15,951 nucleotides of DNA from NCBI GenBank assembly GCA_009602725.1, contig WELB01000022.1, positions 387,724-403,674 of the forward strand, written 5' to 3'. The notes beneath the pieces are model-generated. The model was not told the origin of the DNA and did not search any database. It saw nothing but the letters and a program-made list of their open reading frames with translations. Positions 1 through 6,908 of the stretch are shown here, piece by piece. The stretch comes from Spirogloea muscicola (taxonomy: Eukaryota > Streptophyta > Zygnematophyceae > Spirogloeales > Spirogloeaceae). The position numbers were made by a program, and so were the translations under genes. Position 1 is the first letter of the stretch; each line of letters begins with the position of its first letter.

Positions 1-2
1 TT

Positions 3-161
3 TACCGGATGCGCCTGGCCGTCTCTTTGCAGCGGTCCCTAGCTTTTGCGGTCCACTTGCGCGCAGGCCGCGCTCTGGCGGCGGCCTCCGGCTTCCGTCA
101 GGGCGACGTCTTTCCGCCTGCTAGCTACTCAGACTTGCATCTACTGACGAGAGGTTACTGA
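3..161 (+). pseudogene. LINE (non-LTR retrotransposon) protein, C-terminal fragment, copy 1
   Basis: This open stretch runs in from the window edge and ends at TGA (159-161). It encodes YRMRLAVSLQRSLAFAVHLR followed by RAGRALAAASGF, RQGD and a C-terminus LLTRGY. The same peptide recurs at 14565-14724, 15691-15807, 5340-5500 and 13355-13470 on the plus strand and at 6631-6708 on the minus strand, so it belongs to a dispersed element. In the longest copy it follows a stretch like the C-terminal part of LINE reverse-transcriptase polyproteins (FVPLAVDVHGAFG, then a basic MRLAISLQRS helix). The LINE assignment is by pattern, not by search. The part before base 3 lies outside the window, so I cannot say whether this copy is truncated. 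Confidence 0.6.
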
Positions 162-197
162 GAGTTCGCTTACTGCTGTCTCAGTCCTTAGCACTCC

Positions 198-276
198 GAC
201 TCCTTCAGACCTTGTCCATTCTTTTGGGCTGGCCTCTCCCAGCCACCAGTTAATCTGGCCGCGCTTGCTCTGTAGA
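198..276 (+). repeat. LINE 3' tail with conserved hairpin
   Basis: This stretch starts 36 bases after the LINE stop codon and carries CTTCAGACCTTGTCCATTC, then GGGCTGGCCTCTCCCAGCC (a GGCTGG/CCAGCC stem with a 6-base loop), then CCAGTTAATCTGGCC. The same order follows the LINE stop codon at 14722-14724. I therefore call it the element's 3' untranslated tail. Confidence 0.65.
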
Positions 277-343
277 GTAGGCAGTGGCTATCAATGGTCA
301 GCCTATAAGCAAGTTCGAAGCTGCTCGACGCCAATACTGCTGT

Positions 344-411
344 TGTCCATTCCTTTTGGTGGCTGGCCTCTCCCAGCCACCAGTTAATCTGGCCACGCTT
401 GCTGTTGGCCA
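344..411 (+). repeat. Second copy of the LINE tail hairpin unit
   Basis: Repeats the unit at 198-276. Here the hairpin extends to a perfect 9-bp stem, GGTGGCTGG (358-366) with CCAGCCACC (373-381), around the loop CCTCTC. It is followed by the same AGTTAATCTGGCC segment. There is no coding part directly upstream. Confidence 0.6.
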
Positions 412-547
412 GCGCGAGTGGGATCTCAGGCACGGGACAAGGGCACGAGGTTGAGGAACTTCTACTTGTTTCACTTCGGCCGGCCCCTCATCGCCACCGC
501 AGGACGAGATATTCTTCCCATACGAGCAAGGCGGTGTCTGTAAAGAG

Positions 548-573
548 AAAGCGCGGCCCAATTGACTGGTGGC
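548..573 (-). repeat. Short reverse-strand LINE tail remnant
   Basis: AAGCGCGGCC then ATTGACTGGTGGC matches the start of the reverse-oriented unit at 4497-4520, after which similarity stops. The rest of 412-1019 is GC-rich with no gene I can support. Confidence 0.4.
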
Positions 574-1019
574 AGTCTGTCTGTAAAGCAGTGGGAAGTG
601 GGGTTGGAGCTGCGCCCGCCTGTCGTACGGGGACGGCCAGCATGCGCACCGCGTTTCGTCTTCCCTGTGCCTCGGGTAAGCAGCCACCGCCTACACTAGG
701 GGGCGCTTCTCGCCGCCTCTGGATCCCCGCCCGCGCGCCCAGCCAGTCGTGGCCGCCCCCAACCACGGCAGGCTTACCGTCCCCGGCCCGGGGCGGGGGC
801 CTGGTCAGCGCGAAAGGCGCCCCTATTTAGATCATGGGCCGCGACAAGCTGTGCCGACCGCTCGGCGGTGGCGACCCGAGCAGGACGCGGCGACCGGAGC
901 TCGACAAGGGCCCTGAAAGGGGCTTTTTGCTGGCCACATGGCACAGTCAGCAGCTGCCCAGGGGCCGGTGAGCGAGGCCGCCGCACCTGGCGTGCCACAG
1001 AAGTGTCTCGGGACGCGGC

Positions 1020-1025
1020 CACGTG
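1020..1025. promoter_or_regulatory. G-box-like CACGTG in the 5' region of the USP gene
   Basis: A palindromic CACGTG in the context GCCACGTGGGC lies about 410 bases upstream of the USP start codon. In plants and algae such G-boxes bind bZIP or bHLH factors, often in light or stress genes. One 6-bp match in GC-rich DNA is weak evidence. No convincing TATA box was seen nearby, and 574-1436 otherwise shows only GC-rich sequence, including a small hairpin at 1134-1162. Confidence 0.25.
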
Positions 1026-1436
1026 GGCGGGGAACCGTCGTCCGCTTTTGGGCGGGGGCGCCCGTACTTCACCGACTGTGCTTATCTTGGGGAGGCCCGC
1101 TTTGGTGATGTGGGGCCGCCTCCGCCGTCTCCTCCCGACGGGGGGCCCCCACCGCCGTCGGGCGCGACGGATGATGGGGATCTGGCTCCCGCTAGGTCCT
1201 CCTATGGCCCCACCGCCTCCTTGCGTCCGTCTCGGGCCTCAAACATTCCCTTTGGGCTTGGCCTCTCACAGCCACTGCCTTCCGTTGGAAAGCGCTGCTT
1301 CTTGTTGCGGCAAAGCTCCACCCTCCTCCCATGGTGGTGTCGCCGTCAGCCCCCAGCCCGAGCTCCCCGCGGCGCCTGCGGCAGCGGCGCCGCCCCCGCC
1401 GTGGCCTGTCGGCGAGCCCATCCCGGGACCCTGGCC

Positions 1437-3205
1437 ATGGCCGGCGATAAGATCCTCGTCCTGGTGGGCCGGGACTCGCGGGCCAACGCCGAGGCGGTGC
1501 AGTGGACTCTCCAGCATCTTCGACGGCCAGGCGACTCCATCTGCCTCCTGCACTTCGTGCACCGGGTGCCCGTCGGAGGTGCGGCCCTGCCTTTCCCAGC
1601 CCGAGAGCCAGCCGGGCGCTGCCCTCCCTAAGATGGTGCGAAGCTTTGGCTCAAGCAAGCGGCTCTTGCCCTCGCTTGCTGTGGAATAGAGGCAGCGGGA
1701 ATAAATGCCAGCGAGAAGGGACAACGAAGAGGCCCGTCTCGTCGCTGATGGTCTTGAGGCTGCTCGTGGGGCGCTACAGAGGCCCAAGCCCGAGCGTCAG
1801 GCTGAGGGGCCTGCTTCGCTTGACCTGGCAAACCAAACCACTTGTTTCCTGTCATTGAGCAAGAATGGGCTGTGTCCAGCGGGCTGAGACTTGACCTGGC
1901 GTGAATGGCGTGCTTTCAAATCACAGGCTCGTCAACGCTGAAGGTGAGCGAGGCAGCGGCGCACATTGTGCAGGCCCACCTCGAGTACATTGTCCAGCCC
2001 GAACTGCGACAGCTGAAGAAGCTGTGTACGAATTCACAGGTCAGGATCTTCAGCCACTGTGTTATACAGACTGTCCTTCTCGTGCATGTCAAGCACACAG
2101 TTGGACAGAGAAGTATCTGGAGTGGAAGTGTCACAGAGAGGTTGACGTCGCCGGATACTCTATGGAATTCTAGGAGCGGGTGCTGGTGGATACCCGGACT
2201 ATTCTCCACGATGAGAATGCACGGGGAATTTTGGGGGAGGTGCGGACTATGGGTTGCACTCGGCTTGTGATGACCAGCTCGGCGTCGCCATCCGCCAGTC
2301 CACGGCGGCTTCTGGGCAGCATCTTCCACGTTCACCGATGGTTCGCACCAGTCTTATAAACCTCTGCACCCTTGCTCAAGGTGCTTGCTTGCTAGGATGA
2401 TTGTGCACCTTTGCCAAGACAGACGTAATTGACGCAGTTCCGCAGTCTGCGACATGATTGGAAGGGACGAAAGACTCAAAGACTGTTTGCACTGATGAAT
2501 GCAGGGGCCTTGGCAAGACAGCCGACGCCTGTGTGAGAGGGAGGCCTCTGCAATGCTCAGTGCACATTCTTCACAAGGGGAAGCTCGTCTACCAAGAGGC
2601 TGCTCTGAAGCCAAGGAGTAGCCCTGGTGAGCAATTTGGCATGATGAACGTTGACCAGCACTTCAGGAGCATCTGCTGCATGGCTTGCTCGAAAGATGAC
2701 AGCCATGACTTGCTATGTGTATGACTAGTTTGGTGGGTCATGTACTATGCAACATGTGTACTGCTGTTATCCATAAGTTGAGACGTTGCAAGACAGAGAG
2801 GGGTTGTGCTGACTTCTGCCACTGTCTGTATGTACTAATTGAACAGCTTGGCAAGGTGGATCCTTCAGCACCATAACCCTGTTTACCTGCGCGCCAGCAT
2901 CCAACATGACGTCGTCATCAGCATCTGAAGCTGAATCAACCTCAGCAGCAGGCTCACCGGCCATTATCTCAATCAACGAGCCAAGTGTGCCCCACTACAG
3001 CCTCAGTGGAGGACTGACAGCACATGCACGCATGCGCCGAAGATCCTTGTGTGAGGCCCAAGCAGAAGCTCACTTTGATGATGAGAAGTTTGCTGGTCCA
3101 CGGGAGGATCTTTGGTGCACCATGCTCAAGAGCACAGACCAAAGGCTTAGCTTTGGCGAACGCCCAGACAGGCAACAGATCACTGATGTAGGCTCTTGGT
3201 ACTAG
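1437..3205 (+). CDS. Universal stress protein (USP) family, five exons, about 300 aa
   Basis: Proposed exons are 1437-1578, 1927-2039, 2174-2340, 2505-2626 and 2847-3205 (TAG stop). All junction phases agree. The start ATG has a strong context (GCCATGG). Exon 1 encodes MAGDKILVLVGRDSRANAEA and then a helix and LLHFVHRV strand, the typical first beta-alpha-beta unit of a USP nucleotide-binding fold. Exon 2 gives a helix ending in LRQLKKLC. Exon 3 gives ILHDENARGILGEVRTMGC, LVMTSSAS and RRLLGSIF, the usual second half. Exon 4 gives CSVHILHKGKLVYQE, resembling the FCxVYVIxKGK strand of plant USP domains. Exon 5 adds about 118 residues: a serine-rich linker, an RRRS phosphosite-like motif and a tail I do not recognise. 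USPs are soluble proteins, some ATP-binding, linked to stress. Here the ATP loop lacks its first two glycines, so it may not bind ATP. The exon 3/4 junction is the least certain: an in-phase alternative is 2329 joined to 2518, which shortens the protein by eight residues. Confidence 0.78.
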
Positions 3206-4132
3206 CGCCGTACTTACTGCTTGAGTGAGGCCCCACTTCTGAGGTCACCTACTTCTGTGGTCAACTACGCTGTCAACCTGGCTGAGCAGCATATGCCGGC
3301 CTTCTCCATGCGGTAGATGGTTGACCACACTCAAAGATCTAGTACATGAGCACTACGGTACATATCCTGTGAGATCAATCACAGTAAACTGCGAAGATGG
3401 CGAATTGATGATCCGACAGCACAGATGTGCTCTCACCGAAATAAGTCTTCCGAAGGATCGATGCAGCCCTGCACTTTGACGTTCATGTGCTCTAGAGGCA
3501 GCCATCATCCTCACCAGAAGCAGCTTGTTAAGCCTTAGTCGCTCGGACGTTTTGACGACCATCAACTTCCTTCTCTTAAACTTTACTCTGCTTACAGTCA
3601 GGTTGAGAATGTCATGATGTCAATGTTAAATGCGTCACTTTGACGGCAGCAATGACTACGCCCACATAAGCTAAGTGTGGAGCAACACGGCACTATGATC
3701 TCGCAGTAGTGGAGGAATCAGCTAGCCAGATCAGACAAGATAAACGAGTATGATGAATTGCCGCCATGGCCGCGAAAATGTGATACAGTGCCTGTGAAGT
3801 GCCTTATGCTTGACTGCATGTGGAGGCTGGAACAGACATCTCATGCATACGTCAATTGAAGGTGTTACACTTGTACAGGGTCAGATATACTGGCTGCACT
3901 GATTCCACAAGCGCCTGTCCACATACCACGTCAGGAATTTGAGTACATTTCTTTATTTTACGATTTTGATTCTGAGATTTCCAACTAATGTTTTTTATAA
4001 CACACGAAGTGTCCAGTTAACTAGCCGCCCCTCCTTCAGGTGACACGGACTCTATGAGGAAAGGGGTCGCCCACTGGTCCTGTGATAGCGGTCCATGGCC
4101 CTTGAGTGGGTCAAGTCAGCAGCCCTCACTTT
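3206..4132. other. No gene seen; probable 3' UTR and intergenic DNA
   Basis: No open frame here shows family resemblance or phase-matched exons. An AT-rich stretch at about 3950-4015 (including CTTTATTTTACG and TGTTTTTTATAACAC) may contain the 3' end-forming signal of the USP transcript. No exact AATAAA is present there, so this is only a suggestion. Confidence 0.35.
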
Positions 4133-4222
4133 CTGTGTGTGCATCCGAGGGATGATGCACGCTTGTCATCAACACTCTCTGTGTGTCCATCCGAGGGATG
4201 ATGCACGCTCGTCATTAACACT
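4133..4222. repeat. Two-copy tandem repeat, 46-bp period
   Basis: Two near-identical units start at 4133 and 4179. Each reads CTGTGTGT, then CATCCGAGGGATGATGCACG, then CTYGTCATYAACACT. They differ at only a few positions, suggesting a fairly recent local duplication. A more diverged echo (TGCATCCGCTG... CATCAGG) follows at about 4257-4295. Confidence 0.7.
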
Positions 4223-4400
4223 TCGAAATGCCAAGGCCACCAACCTTGACTAATTGTGCATCCGCTGCAAGAGCCTGATGCGTGGTCATCAGGCAGGTCC
4301 TGGCGCTCCAAGCGTCAAGGCATGCCATTCCAGACGCATAGGCACAGGCAGTCCCTCACGGACTGAATATTCGCCAACAGCTTCCACAGAGATGCCCTTT

Positions 4401-4567
4401 CCGGCTCCTTAAGACCTTGTCCAATCTCTTGTGGTCTGGCTTTTCACAGTCCTCTTCCCCTTCAAGAAAGCTGCTTCTTTCTCTTCAAAAAGAAGCAAGC
4501 GCGGCCAGATTAACTGGTGGCTGGGAGAGGCCAGCCCAAAGGAATGGACAAGGTCTGAAGGAGCCGG
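4401..4567. mobile_element. 167-bp element with 23-bp terminal inverted repeats made of two facing LINE tails
   Basis: The left end, 4401-4423 (CCGGCTCCTTAAGACCTTGT plus CCA), is the reverse complement of 4545-4567 with one mismatch in 23. Inside, a plus-oriented tail unit (diverged, to about 4480) faces a minus-oriented unit (from about 4497) with the hairpin GGCTGGGAGAGGCCAGCC. No clear target-site duplication flanks it. It may be a foldback or MITE-like element, or simply two tail copies that landed head to head. Confidence 0.5.
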
Positions 4568-4609
4568 AAGCCGGAGCCTTCAAGAGGGCTGCTGCATCTT
4601 CCCCTTGCA

Positions 4610-4852
4610 TAGCTATGTGGTTTTAGCGCCTTTATCCCTGTCCAATTCGTCTGGGCTGGCCTTTCAGGGCCCTGTATTTTAGCGCTTCCGGCCCCTTCGG
4701 ACTTTGGCCACTCTAGTTGGGTTGGCACAGCCATCGCTACCTTCGGATGAGCTTACTTCTCTTTCGCTGCAACTGCGGACTTTGTCCATCCTTTTCGGGC
4801 TGGCCTCTGCGCGCCTTCTCTCATCGGGCTGGCCTCTCCCAACCCTCGCCCT
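4610..4852 (+). repeat. Cluster of diverged LINE tail units
   Basis: Several degenerate plus-oriented units lie here: TCTGGGCTGGCCTTTCAGGG near 4650, TTCGGGCTGGCCTCTG near 4795 and TCGGGCTGGCCTCTCCCAAC near 4826. They are preceded by GGACTTTG or TTTGTCCATCC versions of the GACCTTGTCC block. The repetition suggests serial insertion of short elements into one another. Confidence 0.5.
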
Positions 4853-4919
4853 CTTTGGGGATGCCTCTTTTCCAGCTGCAAATCATTCCAGTTTGCGGCT
4901 GCTGACTCGGAATTACTGA
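4853..4919 (+). pseudogene. LINE C-terminal fragment ending LLTRNY, copy 7
   Basis: The stretch encodes FGDASFPAANHSSLRLLTRN then Y and TGA (4917-4919). It aligns with QGDSFPAASLSDVRPLTRNY read on the minus strand at 6631-6708. It is a heavily truncated copy. The sequence after the stop (TTTTGGCGCCTTTCGGCCC, then GGACCTTGTTCGATCC and GGGCTGGCTTTTC, 4955-5015) is again a tail unit. Confidence 0.45.
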
Positions 4920-5339
4920 GCTCCCGTTTGCTGTAGTCTCTTGCACAGCTGTGTGGTTTTGGCGCCTTTCGGCCCTTTGGACCTTGTTCGATCCTTTCTG
5001 GGCTGGCTTTTCTTAGACCCCAGAGCTCACTTCTCTGTTGAGTTGAATGAGCTTATTTGTCTTTGAGAAAGACTTACTTCTTTGGAAGATACGTTTTCCC
5101 TGGCTCCAGAGAAGACTTTCAATCATTCCTGTATTATCTGGCCTCGCCCCCTTCGGAAGAGCTTACTTCAATTGTTCGGTGCATTCGCAGGCTCGACTTT
5201 GATCCTGTGGCTTGCGTGGCGTACTATAAATCGCCGCCAAGAAATAATCAGGCCAAAGGAATGTACAAAGTCTGAAAGGGCCAAGGGCTGCAGATTCGAC
5301 GCCTTCAATGCCTTCTAGGGTCGCTTGCTCATGAGTAGA

Positions 5340-5500
5340 GGATGCGCCTTGCAATCTCCCTGCCATCTTCCCTGGCTTTTGCTGTCCACTTGCGGGCAAG
5401 CCGCACCTTGGCTGCTGCGTCCGTGTTCCGACACGTCGACGCTGTTCCACCCTCTAGTTTATGCGGATCTGCACTTGCTGACCCCAGATTCCATGGAGCG
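5340..5500 (+). pseudogene. Degenerate LINE C-terminal fragment, copy 5, with frameshift
   Basis: In one frame it reads MRLAISLPSSLAFAVHLRAS then RTLAAASVFR, clearly the MRLAISLQRSLAFAVHVRAG block. The end, YADLHLLTP, is in another frame, so an indel has broken the reading frame. A diverged tail unit (CCGTTCCGACCTTGTGTTC, then TAGGCTGGCCTCTTACAGCC) follows at about 5548-5605. The stretch before it, 5060-5339, contains scattered tail pieces and no gene I recognise. Confidence 0.6.
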
Positions 5501-5659
5501 TCCACTCGCAGAAGTCACAGAGAGTAGTTCGTATTTTTGACGCCTTCCGGCCCGTTCCGACCTTGTGTTCATCTCGTTAGGCTGGCCTCTTACAGCCATA
5601 AGTTGGCCTTTTACATGCACTAGATTGAAAAGCTACTTCTTTCTTCTCTCATAATCATC

Positions 5660-5803
5660 GCCCTCTTTTGGAAACGTCTTCTACTGCGGAGTGCCCTGGT
5701 GGACCTGATGCATGACACCGGCAAACGCGCCATTGTGGAGGTGAACAACATCATGCCCATCACCACGGACTCTCAGGATTGCCTTCACTGGCGCAGTCTA
5801 TGA
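5660..5803 (+). other. Short exon-like open stretch of unknown identity
   Basis: From about 5690 the frame reads SALVDLMHDTGKRAIVEVNN then IMPITTDSQD before a TGA at 5801-5803. Third codon positions are mostly G or C, and the peptide is not low-complexity, unlike the surrounding DNA. I found no neighbouring exon to join it to and do not recognise the family. It could be a gene relic or chance. The following 5804-6416 shows nothing I can support. Confidence 0.25.
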
Positions 5804-6416
5804 GTTGTGGTGTAGACCTGGCAGAGGTCCACACGCCTTGGTCAATGTGGTTGTGACGGAGCATACAAGAGTCCAGCATCGACCCACATTGCTGGCCACG
5901 CAGTGGGAAGTGCAGAGCAGAGAAATACTCCGACCACGCCGGTAGCCATCACCAGCCGCAAATGACACCTTTGGCTGCATGTCTCCTGATTGTCATAGCC
6001 CATTTGAGAACATCACAGGTCTAGGATATGCACGACATAAGAATATACTTCCAGCCGAGATGAGCATGCTGGCAGCCTGATTGTTGTTCTTGCGACGTCG
6101 TGTGTCAGCCTGTTTGCAGTGAGCTCAGGCTCATGCGTTGCACCAGAAAGCTGGTCGAGCCATAGCTGATGGCACAAGGCTTGTCAATTGGGAGAGAAGG
6201 CGCGCAGTGCGCATGAAATTGAAAGGGAATTGTCCGGTATTTGGGCATCAGCTAGCGACCTCTACGTGCTGGCTTGTGGTTACTGAGCGGGTCACCTTAG
6301 CAGCAGGTGATGTATATCAGTGAAAGTGCTTGCCTTCGTACTTGGCCACTCAGGCCGTCAGGGTTTTTCCATCACCCAACACAAGAAAGAAAGACTCTTC
6401 GACTCTTCCAGTAGAG

Positions 6417-6595
6417 GAAGAAGAAGTGGCTCTCCCAATGGGGGCAAGGGCTGTGAGAAGCCAGCCCGAAAAGAATTGACAAGGTTCGAAGGGGCCAAAC
6501 TACGAGTGCGGGGCCTGAAGAAGAAGTGGCTCTCCCAAAGGGGGCAAGGGCTGTGAGAAGCCAGCCCGAAAAGAATTGACAAGGTTCGAAGGGGC
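6417..6595 (-). repeat. LINE tail duplicated in tandem, 100-bp period
   Basis: The unit starting GAAGAAGAAGTGGCTCTCCC at 6417 recurs at 6517. About 80 bases match with a single difference (CAATGGGGG versus CAAAGGGGG). Each contains GGGCTGTGAGAAGCCAGCCC then AAAAGAATTGACAAGGTTCG, the reverse complement of the tail seen at 15876-15951. On the minus strand it follows the LINE stop codon at 6631-6633. Confidence 0.75.
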
Positions 6596-6630
6596 AAGAG
6601 GCTATCGCAGAACGGGGGAGGATGGACCAC

Positions 6631-6708
6631 TCAGTAGTTACGAGTGAGGGGCCTCACATCCGACAGACTAGCTGCCGGAAAACTATCCCCCTGACGAAAG
6701 CCGGAGGC
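6631..6708 (-). pseudogene. LINE C-terminal fragment, copy 3, reverse strand
   Basis: Read on the minus strand it encodes ASGFRQGDSFPAASLSDVRP then LTRNY and TGA, nearly the same as the end of the copy at 15691-15807. The coding match stops at about 6708, so this is a strongly 5'-truncated insertion. A further diverged minus-oriented tail unit (GATGGCTGCGACTGGCCAGC, about 6711-6760) abuts it. The insertion sits only 200 bases upstream of the glycosyltransferase gene's start and may lie in its promoter. Confidence 0.6.
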
Positions 6709-6908
6709 CGAGTAGAGGGCGATGGCTGCGACTGGCCAGCCCAGAAACAAAGTACAATACAGCTCCACTTTCCTCTTTCCTCTTGGCTTGTCGGCAACAG
6801 AAAGCCAGCTGAGCGGCGATTTGGCCCTCCAGCACCCAGTACACGCTTGTCGTCTCCGGCAGATCCATGTTCCGTCCACCAGCAGACGCCCCCGGAGGTT
6901 GGCACGCC

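Noticed and set aside
1134-1162. GC hairpin CCCGACGG...CCGTCGGG with GGGGGCCCCC inside
   Set aside because: It is short and in very GC-rich DNA, where such matches are common. No regulatory role can be argued.
868-1689. Long plus-strand open frame of 273 codons overlapping the USP start
   Set aside because: It is in a different frame from the USP exon, Pro/Ala/Arg-rich with no domain, and explained by GC-rich DNA with few stops.
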